Of a DNA stretch of 64,000 bases, positions 8,724 to 18,100 are shown in pieces. Location: the NCBI GenBank assembly GCA_964369225.1, contig CAYJER010000002.1, positions 1-64,000 on the forward strand, written 5' to 3'. The stretch comes from SIG603 sp964369225 (GTDB lineage Bacteria; Bacillota; Clostridia; Oscillospirales; Acutalibacteraceae). Position numbers and translations under genes: made by a program. The notes below the pieces were generated by a model that did not search any database, was not told the origin of the DNA, and saw nothing but the letters and a program-made list of their open reading frames with translations. Every line of letters starts with the position of its first letter. The stretch's first letter is position 1.

Positions 8724-10778
8724 ATGAACCAGTATCAAGCAAAAAATATTATTAATCTAGCAGTGTTGGGCCACGGTGGCTCCGGAAAAACTTCATTGTG
8801 TGAAGCAATGCTTTATCTTTCCGGAGCATCAGACAGACGTGGAAAAATTGGCGAGGGTAACACAGTATGTGATTATGACCCTGAGGAGATCAAAAGAAAA
8901 GCTTCTGTTTCTTCAGCTGCTGCACCTTTTGAGTGGAAGTCTAAGAAGATAAATTTAATTGATGCTCCTGGACTATTCGATTTCGAGGGCGGAATGTGCG
9001 AGGCTGTAAGAGCCGCCGACACAGCATTAATAGTTCTAACAGGCAAAGATAGCGTAACAGTTGGAACTGAAAAGGCAATTAAAGAGGCCACTAAGGGCGG
9101 ACTTTCTAAAATAATATTTGTAAACGGACTATGCGACGAGGGTTCAGACTTTTACGCTGTTTTTGAAGATTTAAAGTCATCTTTCGGACCTACAATTTGT
9201 CCTGTTGTTGTGCCTTTCTTTGAAGATGGCAAGGCAGATAAATACATAAACCTACTTGAATACAAGGCGTATGACTACCAAAACGGAAAGCCTACACCTA
9301 TCCCAATGCCTGACATGGGTTCAAGATTAGAGGGCTTAAGAACTGCAATTTATGAGGCAGTAGCCGAAACTGATGAAGAGTTATTTGATAAGTATTTCTC
9401 TGGCGAAGAGTTCACTCCTACAGAAGTCATAATGGGGCTTAACAACGGAGTAAAATCAGGAACAATCATTCCTGTATTCTGCGGCGATGCAATGCTTATG
9501 CGTGGCATGGAGCAGTTTATGGATGGTCTTGCGTGGCTTGCACCATCAGCATATGAAAAATCAGTAGAAACCGCTACAGATATAGACGGAAATATAATAG
9601 ATGTAGAGGTAAACGAGGAAGCAGCCTTAGCAGCAGTTGTCTACAAGACAGTAGCCGACCCATTTATTGGCAAGCTTTCATATATAAAGGTAATTTCAGG
9701 AAAATTATCTTCTGACAGTCAAGTAGTCAACATGAGGACAGGCGAGTCAGAAAAAATAAGTAAGACATTAATGGTCTGCGGTAAAAAGCAGACAGAAGTT
9801 AAATATATTACAGCAGGAGACATAGGTGCCGTGCCTAAGCTTTCTGCGAATACAGGCGACACTTTGGCAAGTCCTGTCAGAAAACTTACACTTGAGACTA
9901 TCGATTATCCAACCCCTACCCTCTCAATGGCGGTTTTACCTGTTACAACAGGCGATGAGGATAAAATAGCTCAAGGTATCTTAAGACTTTGTGAAGAAGA
10001 TCCAACAATCACATTCTACACAAACCACGAGACACACCAAATGATAATTAGCGGTCTAGGCGAGCAACATATAGACATAGTTGTTTCAAGACTTAAGGCT
10101 AAATTCGGTGTAGAGGTGAAGACAGTCATGCCAAAGGTTGCCTATAGAGAGACTATTAAGAAAAGCGTAAAAATTCAAGGTAGACACAAAAAGCAAACAG
10201 GCGGACACGGTCAGTTCGGCGATGTTTGGATAGAGTTCTCACCTAGTAATTGCGAAACTTTAGAGTTTAGTGAAAAAGTAGTAGGCGGAGCTGTTCCTAA
10301 AGGCTTCTTCCCTGCCGTTGAAAAAGGTTTAAGAGATTCAATTCAAAAAGGAACTCTAGCCGGTTACCCAGTTGTAGGACTTTCAGCCGTTCTTTATGAT
10401 GGCTCTTACCATCCAGTAGATTCATCAGAGATGGCATTTAAAATGGCTGCCGCAGCCGCATACAGAACTGCATTACCATTAGCCTCCCCTGTTCTTTTAG
10501 AGCCAATCGGAGAGCTTCATGCAATTGTGCCAGACTCAAACATGGGTGATATCATGGGTGAGGTAAACAAGCGTCGTGGTAGAGTTCTAGGAATGGAGTC
10601 AGCCGAAACAGGCTACCAAAAAGTAATTGCAGAAGTACCAAGCGCAGAAATGTACGACTTTGGCACATATGTAAGGCAAGTAACACAAGGCAGAGGCAGA
10701 TTTACTTTCGGGTTCTCAAAGTATGAGGAAGTCCCACAACAAATAGCACAAAAAATAATTGCCGATTCAAACAGTTAA
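8724..10778 (+). CDS. EF-G-like translational GTPase paralogue
   Basis: A 684-residue protein with the five-domain order of elongation factor G: GTP domain 1-270, beta-barrel domain II about 300-390, then domains III, IV (KVAYRETIKK) and V. The P-loop is GHGGSGKT and G3 is DAPGLFDFEGG. Two deviations stand out. The catalytic His of canonical DTPGHVDF is Leu, and the NKxD guanine-specificity motif is replaced by NGLCDEG. It is therefore not the housekeeping EF-G but one of the divergent EF-G paralogues found in Clostridia, of unclear role on the ribosome. It is transcribed alone, with a perfect AGGAGG and its own terminator. Confidence 0.88.
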   Translation: MNQYQAKNIINLAVLGHGGSGKTSLCEAMLYLSGASDRRGKIGEGNTVCDYDPEEIKRKASVSSAAAPFEWKSKKINLIDAPGLFDFEGGMCEAVRAADTALIVLTGKDSVTVGTEKAIKEATKGGLSKIIFVNGLCDEGSDFYAVFEDLKSSFGPTICPVVVPFFEDGKADKYINLLEYKAYDYQNGKPTPIPMPDMGSRLEGLRTAIYEAVAETDEELFDKYFSGEEFTPTEVIMGLNNGVKSGTIIPVFCGDAMLMRGMEQFMDGLAWLAPSAYEKSVETATDIDGNIIDVEVNEEAALAAVVYKTVADPFIGKLSYIKVISGKLSSDSQVVNMRTGESEKISKTLMVCGKKQTEVKYITAGDIGAVPKLSANTGDTLASPVRKLTLETIDYPTPTLSMAVLPVTTGDEDKIAQGILRLCEEDPTITFYTNHETHQMIISGLGEQHIDIVVSRLKAKFGVEVKTVMPKVAYRETIKKSVKIQGRHKKQTGGHGQFGDVWIEFSPSNCETLEFSEKVVGGAVPKGFFPAVEKGLRDSIQKGTLAGYPVVGLSAVLYDGSYHPVDSSEMAFKMAAAAAYRTALPLASPVLLEPIGELHAIVPDSNMGDIMGEVNKRRGRVLGMESAETGYQKVIAEVPSAEMYDFGTYVRQVTQGRGRFTFGFSKYEEVPQQIAQKIIADSNS

Positions 10779-10798
10779 TTTCATAAATCAAAAAATAT

Positions 10799-10831
10799 GC
10801 GTCCTACTAATTATTGTGGGACGCTTTTTTT
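10799..10831 (+). terminator. Terminator of the EF-G-like gene
   Basis: A 9-bp stem (GCGTCCTAC at 10799-10807 with GTGGGACGC at 10816-10824, one G-U) followed by seven T. Confidence 0.92.
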
Positions 10832-10844
10832 AATATATTTTATT

Positions 10845-10879
10845 CACACAAGGATTTTCACATCAACTTTTCACTAAAT
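10845..10879. repeat. Partial copy (D) of the interspersed AAAATCC-hairpin repeat
   Basis: This stretch matches the repeat core at 42655, 48188 and 53269 (CAAGGATTTTCACATCAACT followed by TTTCACTAAAT) but lacks the left arm of the hairpin. It lies downstream of the minus-strand ABC gene that ends at 11000, in the same relative orientation as the full copies. Confidence 0.55.
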
Positions 10880-10999
10880 TCCCAACTGTGAACCCATCCC
10901 CAATATATACACAAAGCAAAAAGCATATCCAGTAGTTCCAAAAGGAATTTTCTGAATATGCTTGTTTGCATACTTAGGAGTAGTATGAAAACTCGTACG

Positions 11000-11647
11000 C
11001 TATTTTGAAGCCTTCAAAGAGAAACAAACATCTGCTCTCTTTGCGACTGCCGGGGAGTGTGTTACAATTATAACACATTTGTCTTCCTTATGGGCCAAAT
11101 CACAGAATATGTCCATTATTTTGTTCTGTGTATCGCCGTCTAGGTTACCTGTTGGCTCATCTGCTAAAATTACTTCCGGCTCGTATGCCAATGTCCTTGC
11201 GATGGCTACTCTTTGTTGTTCACCACCTGATAGCTTTAGGATTTTCCTTGAATGTAAATCCGTGCCCAATCCAACTTGGCTTAGCAAATTTTCTGCCTTT
11301 TGATCTTTATCTTGAATTTTCTTACCACAAATATCCATTGATAACACTACATTGTCAGCAGCTGTTAGTTGTGGTAACAAATTGTACGCTTGAAATATTA
11401 CACCCACTAATTTAGAGCGATACTCATATTGATTTATTTTTGTGATGCTTTTACCATCATACAGAATATCTCCTGCTGTAGGTTTTGTAAGCCCTGAAAG
11501 CAGTGACAACAAAGTTGTTTTACCTGCTCCAGATTTTCCGACTATTGTATATACCTTGCCTTTTTCAAAGGCAAAATCACAGTTATTTAACACATTTTTC
11601 TTATTATCATAAGAGTAGCTAACATTTTTTAATTCAAATATACTCAT
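11000..11647 (-). CDS. ABC transporter ATP-binding protein, MacB/LolD type
   Basis: A 215-residue nucleotide-binding subunit with Walker A GKSGAGKT, Q-loop in GVIFQAYNLLPQLTA, signature LSGGEQQRVAIAR, Walker B VILADEPTGNLD and H-loop VTHS. The NLLPQL and ADEPTGNLD motifs are typical of the MacB/LolD branch, which powers extrusion or membrane-mechanical work with an FtsX-like permease. It lies 11 nt downstream of such a permease and is certainly its partner. AAGGAG precedes the ATG. Confidence 0.9.
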   Translation of the reverse strand: MSIFELKNVSYSYDNKKNVLNNCDFAFEKGKVYTIVGKSGAGKTTLLSLLSGLTKPTAGDILYDGKSITKINQYEYRSKLVGVIFQAYNLLPQLTAADNVVLSMDICGKKIQDKDQKAENLLSQVGLGTDLHSRKILKLSGGEQQRVAIARTLAYEPEVILADEPTGNLDGDTQNKIMDIFCDLAHKEDKCVIIVTHSPAVAKRADVCFSLKASK

Positions 11648-11658
11648 AATCTTACTCC

Positions 11659-13173
11659 TTATGCCCTATTACTCAATATTTTAAGTGGTTCATATCTTAA
11701 AATAGATATAATCGCCACACTGCTTGCTATTATTGCCAATAGTAAGCCTACGCCTAGCAATTGGAATAAAACCATAAAGTCAGTAGATGTTTGTAGTGTT
11801 TCAATGTACTCAACATTAGAGCCACCAAACATTCCACCGAACATATCTCCGCCTTGCATTCCGCTAGGTTGTCTTCCGCTAAATCCACCACCGAAATTAT
11901 CATTAATTTGGTTTGCGCCATCTTCAATAGATGTAACTTGAGACTCTAATAGCACATCACCAATCGGTTGAGATACAAATGTACCAACACCAGCACCTAA
12001 TAAGATAGCTACAAAAGTTACTATCATAACTTCGCTTATAAACTGCATTGCTACTTTGCCTTTTGGCATACCGATAGCCGCTAAAACACCTATCTCATAT
12101 TTTCTTTCTCTAACTGAGAACAGATTAAATACTATTAGAATTACTGCACCTATCGCAAGCACAACCATAAAGAAAATTAATGTAAAATTGCTTAAGTTAT
12201 CAAGAGGCAGAAGACTTTCTTCATACGCTTGTAAATCGCTAGAAGTAATCATATAGCTTTCTGTATCAATCCCAATTTCTTCGGCAGAAGCTACAAATGA
12301 TTCATAACTAGTTACATCAGCAAACACATAGCTAGCATTTGGCATAATAGATAGACCTGAACTTCTTTCAGTGCCAGTACGTTCATCTGTATATGTAGCA
12401 CCTAAAGCTTGTGAGGCATCAACTATACTTTGAGCTGATGGATAGCTAATATATATGCTGTCTGCGTATTGGTCGCTGGTTTCAGAAAAGAAAATTCCGC
12501 TAATTGTCATTTCTACTAAATCAGCTTCATTGTTTGGATTGTAAAACTCAATAACGTCGCCAACATATAAATCATTTAAAACCGCTAACTCTTGGCTAAT
12601 AACACAAGTATTTGTATTATCTTCTACCGAGAACACTTCACCCTCAACTATTACTGTTTCACCAGAAATAAAGCTTGCCATTGCATCGTGACTGCTATAG
12701 GCTGTCACAGAGAAATCTCCGCTTGTACCCATCATTCCGCTCATACCGCTCATGCCACCCATTCCACCTGACATTCCGCCGAAGCCTGATGTCTCTTGTG
12801 TGCTTGAATAAGCTGTTAATGTGCTAGAATTTAAACCTAAACTTGCTGTATAATAAAAGTTATCTACATACTCTGATTGAGCGTATGTACTAAGCTGTTC
12901 TAAGTCAAACCCTTTTAGTGTGTTTCCTAACATACTTTCCATGGCGTCTCTATCCATTTGCCCCATAGAGTTCATGATGTTTTCTCTGTTAGCAGTTATT
13001 TGAGCAGTTATGCTCATATTAGCTAGAGTAGTTTCCTTTGCATTTTCCGCACTGCTTCTTATGCTAAGTGCAACACAGGCAGATAACGCAATTACAAAAA
13101 CAAGAATTAATATTAAAAGACTTCTTCCCTTTGCAATTGTCACGTTTTTCATTGCGTTCTTAAAAATATACAT
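11659..13173 (-). CDS. FtsX/MacB-like ABC permease with Gly/Met-rich extracellular segments
   Basis: A 504-residue permease with the MacB plan: one N-terminal membrane helix (20-40), a long extracellular domain, then three helices in the last third. The extracytoplasmic part contains a Gly/Met/Ser-rich run near residue 130 (GFGGMSGGMGGMSGMSGMMG), and another Gly/Met-rich segment (GGGFSGRQPSGMQGGDMFGG) lies between helices 3 and 4. Such inserts could bind a metal or peptide, but this is a guess. It is the first gene of a two-gene operon, with AGGAGG upstream and three direct repeats in the promoter region. The substrate is unknown. Confidence 0.85.
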   Translation of the reverse strand: MYIFKNAMKNVTIAKGRSLLILILVFVIALSACVALSIRSSAENAKETTLANMSITAQITANRENIMNSMGQMDRDAMESMLGNTLKGFDLEQLSTYAQSEYVDNFYYTASLGLNSSTLTAYSSTQETSGFGGMSGGMGGMSGMSGMMGTSGDFSVTAYSSHDAMASFISGETVIVEGEVFSVEDNTNTCVISQELAVLNDLYVGDVIEFYNPNNEADLVEMTISGIFFSETSDQYADSIYISYPSAQSIVDASQALGATYTDERTGTERSSGLSIMPNASYVFADVTSYESFVASAEEIGIDTESYMITSSDLQAYEESLLPLDNLSNFTLIFFMVVLAIGAVILIVFNLFSVRERKYEIGVLAAIGMPKGKVAMQFISEVMIVTFVAILLGAGVGTFVSQPIGDVLLESQVTSIEDGANQINDNFGGGFSGRQPSGMQGGDMFGGMFGGSNVEYIETLQTSTDFMVLFQLLGVGLLLAIIASSVAIISILRYEPLKILSNRA

Positions 13174-13201
13174 GTTTTATAGCCTCCTTAGATTTGCTTT
13201 A

Positions 13202-13278
13202 ATTATAAAACCCTTATGTGAAGTCTAAAAGTAAACAATATGAACCTTACGTGACTAATCTGAATTCTATGTGAAGTC
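13202..13278 (-). promoter_or_regulatory. -10 box and three direct repeats upstream of the MacB-type operon
   Basis: On the minus strand, TATAAT (13207-13202) lies 29 nt upstream of the permease start. Upstream of it are three copies of a GACTTCACATA-like motif, at 13278-13267, 13260-13246 (diverged) and 13225-13213. They are spaced 21 and 33 bp, close to whole helical turns. The -35 region is poor (TTTTAG). Direct repeats on one face of the helix suggest a response-regulator-type site. Confidence 0.55.
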
Positions 13279-13333
13279 GGCATGAAGGATGGTAAAACAT
13301 ATTGATTTAGCACAAAAATCTATAAAATAAAGT

Positions 13334-13357
13334 AGGGCAGTCTTTTGTGACTGCCCT
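13334..13357 (-). terminator. Terminator of the arsR-permease operon
   Basis: A perfect 9-bp hairpin (AGGGCAGTC with GACTGCCCT, loop TTTTGT). On the minus strand it is followed by a T-rich tail, ACTTTATTTTAT. It sits about 115 nt past the permease stop. The interval 13358-13473 holds no other recognisable feature beyond an AT hairpin near 13410-13430. Confidence 0.72.
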
Positions 13358-13473
13358 CAAACTCGGAATTTTCGTTAAATCGTCTGCCGACCACAGATCG
13401 CCCCTAATAAATTTAAGCAAATTTATTTTTTATATTTTTGACGTTCCATCGCCTATATACGAAATATTATTAA

Positions 13474-14652
13474 TTATTTTACAGCTTTTCTAATTTTTCT
13501 AATTACGCTAAGCAACACAAGTAATCCAAATATAACAGAAACAACAACCATATAAACAGGTGTTCCGTGTGAGTGGTGAATAACCTCTGTAATGCCATCA
13601 TAGTTAATTAGTTCAATTATATAGTCAAGGATAAGTCCGAATAAAATCGCACAACCAGCTACACACAACAAATAAATTATCAAAACTTTTTTACCTAGTG
13701 CTTTAGCCAAAATTGCAAGTGAGGCTATGTTAGTAACAGGACCTGCAAACAAAAATACAAACGCTGAACCAGGTGATATTCCTTTCATCATTAGCGAAAC
13801 CGCAATTGGAATAGATGCAGTTGAGCAAATATACATAGGTATACCAATTATTAGCATTACTAGCATGCTTAATAACGGATTAGAAAAGCTTGATAGCCAT
13901 TCTTGTGGAATAAATGTGCTGATTAATGCAGCAACGAATAAACCCGCTAAAAAATTAACCGCAATTTCATCTAAAAACTCACCGAAAGAATATGTGAATA
14001 CTGACTTAATTTTAGCACCAAATGTTTTAGTCTCGTTGCTTGTAGTAGAAGAGCAACCACAAGAAGAAGTTTCCTCTACTTTTGGAGCTGAACAACAGCA
14101 AGAGGATGTTTCCTCTACTTTTGGAGCTGAACAACAGCAAGAAGATGTTTCCTCTACTTTTGGAGCTGAACAACAGCAAGAGGATGTTTCCTCTACCTTT
14201 GGTTCAGAACAACCACAGCTAGTTACTGCATTTATAAAATCTGACTTATCATTCTTGCACAAAATATTGGTGATAATTCCTGAAATAATTCCTGAAAAAA
14301 AGGCAGCTATCGCCCTAAAGAATGCGAAAAAAGGTCCCATTAATCCATAAGTAGCTATAATGCTGTCTACTCCTGTTTGCGGAGTAGATGTTAAAAAGCT
14401 TACAACTGCTCCTTTTGATGCACCGTTTTTTCCTAAATACATAGCTGTTGGAACTACTCCACAAGAGCAAAGCGGAAGTGGAACACCGAATACTGATGCT
14501 TTAACGACAGATGATGTATTCCTCTTTCCTATATGTTTTAATATTAAATCTTTGTTTACAAAGGCATGTAATATACCTGTGAATAAAAGTCCTATAACCA
14601 AATAGAACGACATGTCTACAAATAAATCCCATAAATTAGTTAAAAAATCCAT
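13474..14652 (-). CDS. DUF318 (ArsP / SO_0444-type) metal permease with Cys-rich linker
   Basis: A 392-residue, about 8-helix permease. Its hallmark VPLPLCSCGVVP near residue 55 and the second-half counterpart are typical of the DUF318 family, which includes ArsP (organoarsenical efflux) and the SO_0444 Cu/Zn efflux proteins. The central cytoplasmic linker, about residues 145-200, is built of 13-residue tandem units (CCCSAPKVEETSS and variants) that display three clustered cysteines each, an obvious soft-metal-binding array. It starts 2 nt after the ArsR regulator, with GAAAGGA upstream. Substrate is probably a thiophilic metal or metalloid; which one cannot be decided. Confidence 0.85.
   Translation of the reverse strand: MDFLTNLWDLFVDMSFYLVIGLLFTGILHAFVNKDLILKHIGKRNTSSVVKASVFGVPLPLCSCGVVPTAMYLGKNGASKGAVVSFLTSTPQTGVDSIIATYGLMGPFFAFFRAIAAFFSGIISGIITNILCKNDKSDFINAVTSCGCSEPKVEETSSCCCSAPKVEETSSCCCSAPKVEETSSCCCSAPKVEETSSCGCSSTTSNETKTFGAKIKSVFTYSFGEFLDEIAVNFLAGLFVAALISTFIPQEWLSSFSNPLLSMLVMLIIGIPMYICSTASIPIAVSLMMKGISPGSAFVFLFAGPVTNIASLAILAKALGKKVLIIYLLCVAGCAILFGLILDYIIELINYDGITEVIHHSHGTPVYMVVVSVIFGLLVLLSVIRKIRKAVK
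14050..14218 (-). repeat. 39-bp in-frame tandem repeat (about 4.3 units) in the metal permease gene
   Basis: Successive 39-bp units encode CGCSEPKVEETSS, then CCCSAPKVEETSS three times, and a partial CGCSS. Units are nearly identical at the DNA level, so the array is young or kept uniform by recombination, and its length may vary between strains. Confidence 0.92.
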
Positions 14653-14654
14653 AT

Positions 14655-14999
14655 TTAAATCCTTTCTTTACTGTGGCTGATATGCATAAGCCCAATGTTT
14701 ATTATGTCCTGAATATGTTTGTCATCAAGACTGTAATAAATCTTATTTTTCTCTTTTCTAGTCTTCACTAGCCCATTAAGTTTTAAAAGTTTTAGCTGAT
14801 TTGATACTCTGGGCTGTGAAACGTTTAAGAGAATAGATATAGAATTAACACAGATTTCACCGTGCAACATTGCAAGCAATATCTTAACTCTTATAGGTTC
14901 GCTAAACATTTTAAAGAAAAAAGACAAATTTTCTGAAACGGCTTCATCCGATAATAATTCTATTACTCTATCAGATGTTTTACAACATAATTCCTGCAT
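14655..14999 (-). CDS. ArsR/SmtB-family metal-responsive repressor
   Basis: A winged-helix regulator of 114 residues. The central part (SEPIRVKILLAMLHGEICVNSI…SQPRVSNQLKLLKLNGLVK…KNKIYYSL) is classic ArsR. One Cys lies at the usual ELCVCDL position (GEICVNSI), and a Cys pair lies near the N-terminus (QELCCKTSD), which together could form the metal site. The frame extends 9 codons upstream, but I chose the ATG at 14999 because GAGGTG lies 6 nt before it. It is first in an operon with the DUF318 permease, and a 32-bp palindrome covers its promoter. Confidence 0.9.
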   Translation of the reverse strand: MQELCCKTSDRVIELLSDEAVSENLSFFFKMFSEPIRVKILLAMLHGEICVNSISILLNVSQPRVSNQLKLLKLNGLVKTRKEKNKIYYSLDDKHIQDIINIGLMHISHSKERI

Positions 15000-15009
15000 A
15001 TAATCACCT

Positions 15010-15066
15010 CTATATAACTTTATCATGATATAGTTATATAGTACACCATAAACTAAAAAATGTCAA
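15010..15066 (-). promoter_or_regulatory. arsR promoter with 32-bp near-perfect palindromic operator
   Basis: On the minus strand, TTGACA (15066-15061), a 17-nt spacer and TACTAT (15043-15038). The block 15010-15041 is symmetric about 15025.5: arms CTATATAACT/AGTTATATAG around TATCATGATA, with a single mismatched pair. It overlaps the -10 box and reaches the Shine-Dalgarno region, as expected for autoregulation by ArsR. Confidence 0.8.
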
Positions 15067-15072
15067 TACAAA

Positions 15073-15103
15073 AACCTGAAATTCCTTAAAGAAATTTCAG
15101 GTT
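15073..15103 (-). terminator. Terminator of the giant secreted-protein gene
   Basis: A perfect 11-bp stem (15073-15083 with 15093-15103). On the minus strand it is followed by TTTTTGTATT. It lies 26 nt beyond the stop codon and directly abuts the -35 box of the arsR promoter. Confidence 0.9.
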
Positions 15104-15128
15104 TATATTTATGTATTATTGTTTTAGA

Positions 15129-18100
15129 CTAGCTTAAATCAAGGTTATTTTTTTCAAAGAACCAATCTTTAATTACATTCGCTGCGTTAGGTTGAACCTC
15201 ACGAACCATATAATGGAACCAATCAAACGAACCATTCTTTGAAGTAACTACATTGTCAATTACTTGATTATAGATACTGTCGTTCATGTCTCCACCCTCA
15301 TAAACTGTTTGAATATAAGGATATTTTGCGTATGGACTGTCTGGTGACTGCCAATCAATGGTTGTGTTTAACAAACCGTATCCATGTTGATACCATCTTG
15401 AAAGCCACGCATAAGACCAGTCATTTGCAACCACTGCGTACCTAACATCTCTGAACTCGTTGTTATACACTAGATTATATTGTCCACCGTTTATAAACAC
15501 TCCCCAGTGTAGGTCTTCAAATACATTGTCATATATTTCTATGCCTGCTGCTACATCGTCAATATATATAGCAGAGTTAGCACTTGAACTGCTCATAGTT
15601 TTTCCAATGTTATGGAAGTAGTTATTCTTAATTACAGTTCCACGATTAATAACGTTACGACCTGTGTAAATAGCAGAAGTGTCAGTTGTTTCAAGGTCAA
15701 CATTGAATATCTCATTAAACTCAATTACATGGTCGTTTCCGCTCCACATAATAGCATTATTTGGCGATTCTGATATCACATTGCTTGAAACATAGTTACC
15801 AACTCCGCCTAGATTTATAGCAGAATTAAAACCATTTGTCATTGTCTGGTAATTTGTGAATGTGTTGCCGTGAGCATAGTTGTAGCCAGCCTCTAGAGTG
15901 TGGAATCTCGAAGAGCCTCCTACACTAAATCCGCCATTAACATTTTCGATTGTGCAATATTCAATACCATTGTACATTGCGATTTCGCTGCTAGAATCTC
16001 CTACAGATCCTACTCTGCTTGAAGTATTTGTAACTGTTGATCTTGAAAGCTTATTGTTATTACCACCGCTAATTGTGAATACATTTCCTAAAGTATTTGC
16101 AAGGGTAACATTTTCTACAGTGATATATTTTGTGTTTGTAAGTGTGATAAGAGTGTTTGCATTTGTAGCAATAGAAATGCTGTATTCATCGCTTGTCATG
16201 TCTGTTCCCTCTGGTGGATAAACATATAATTGCTTTGTGTCTTGGTCTAAGTACCATTCACCAGGAATATCAAGCTCTTGAAGAAGATTGTACACATAAA
16301 TTCTTGACCAATCTGCATTTTTAAAGTCGTATTGAATTGCAAAGTGAGAAGTCATTGTACCATCTGTGATATCTCTAATTGGTGAAGACTGAGTAGTATA
16401 ATCAACGCCTGTATGTCCTTCGTACCAAATATCCATGTCAACTATGTCTGTACCATCCATTGGAATGCCGTTCCATGTTTTCATTCTTTCTGTTAAAGCC
16501 TCAGACGAGAAAGTGAATGAATCGAATAAATCTTGCTCCTCTGGAGGGATATACCCTGGAATACCAATTTGGTCTGTGTTCCATGATCTTAATACTTGTC
16601 CATCGTTAGTTAGTGCATTAATTTTTGTAAATCCTGGGTAACTTGTATAACCTGAAATAGCCTCATCCTCGTTTGGCCATCTTGCTAGTGTCATTGCTGT
16701 CTCTTCAAATGTCAAGAAGTAATATTGACTGCTAGGGTTAAAGCCAGCATTTCTCACAGCTGTAGCAACATTTCCACTGTATCCTTTAGCTAAAACCTTT
16801 AGCATATCTTCAGGTAGAAGCTCACTAACATCAGCCACATACACTTTGCCATCTGCATTATTTTGAATTTTTTCTAGTGTTTCGGTGTCTGCTACTAGCT
16901 CGAAATCAGAAGGTCTTAAGTTTACAGCACCTGTAATCTTTACTTCTTCGTCATCGTATGCCGAATATTTTACTGGGCTCTCTTCATTTCCTGAATCTTG
17001 AATTTCTAGTCTTATGCTTTCTTGAACTGAGTATACACCCTCACGGATATAAACAACAGCGCCGCCATCTATAATTTGACTGTGACTTCTTAAGTCATCT
17101 CTTGCTCTTTCGATGCTCGCATAAGGTTTTTCTATTGTTCCATCACCGGTATAATCGTTGCCATCCATTGCGACAAATACAGTAGCACCAAAATCATATT
17201 CTTTTTCTTTTACTGTTATTTCAACACTTGAGGTCTTGTTTCCGTCTTCGGTTGTTACTGTGATTGTAGTAGTTCCCTCTTTGCCATAACTAGTAACTTC
17301 TCCGTTTTCAACAGTTGCAATACTCTTGTCAGAGCTAGTCCAAGTCTTAGTTAAATTAGTAGCATTTTCAGGCTCGATAATCGCATTGAAAACCTTAATT
17401 GAATTAGGTTCCATTGTGTATTCTGAAACATAATTAGGCTCTTGAGTAATAATTGAATCGCTCAAAGCAACACTTTCAACCATAAAATCTTTAACTATTA
17501 CATTAATAGTCTTGCTTACTCCGTTTGAAGATGTAACAGTGGCAGTAATTTCACCTGGTTTCATCGGTTGAATAGAACCACCCTTAGTTATTAACGCAAC
17601 TGAAGTATCAGAAACTGAGTATGTAAATTTATCGGTAGTGTCATATTCATAAGGCTTTACATAACTATTATTAACATGGTTAATTTCATATGTTTCACGG
17701 TGTCCAATTTCTACAGTTTGCTCTGGTAGGATAATCTCTGTAACCGCATTTTTATCATTAATTTCTAGCTCATCAAGAGATAGATATGTAATATCAGATT
17801 CATCTGAACCGCTTTTTGTTAATGTGTAATCAATATAATCAATAGAGTCTACATTAGGAATAGTTCTAAGAAGAATTGAATCCATGTAAAGATTTAACGC
17901 ACCGTTAGTTAGATTTATTTCAACCTTATGCAGGTCAGATCTTCTTCTAATTTCAGGGTCACTTTGGTTTGTCATCTCGCCGTCTTTAATGTCATAGAAC
18001 TGATATCTTCTATTAGTAGTTCCATCTAGGTTTTTAGAAGAAATTACTACTCCGTCGCCTGTAACAGAATTTCCAACTGAAATATCAAAATCTCCACTGT

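Noticed and set aside
10832..10999. Small gene between the EF-G-like and ABC genes
   Set aside because: Stops occur in all frames; the region is explained by the partial interspersed repeat and AT-rich DNA.
14050..14218. Possible CRISPR-like array (regular 39-bp repeats)
   Set aside because: The repeats are contiguous with no spacers and stay in frame inside the permease gene; they encode a Cys-rich protein repeat.
13727..14350. Long open frame on the plus strand opposite the metal permease
   Set aside because: It is the shadow of the in-frame repeats and AT-poor segment of the real gene; it has no ribosome site and a low-complexity product.
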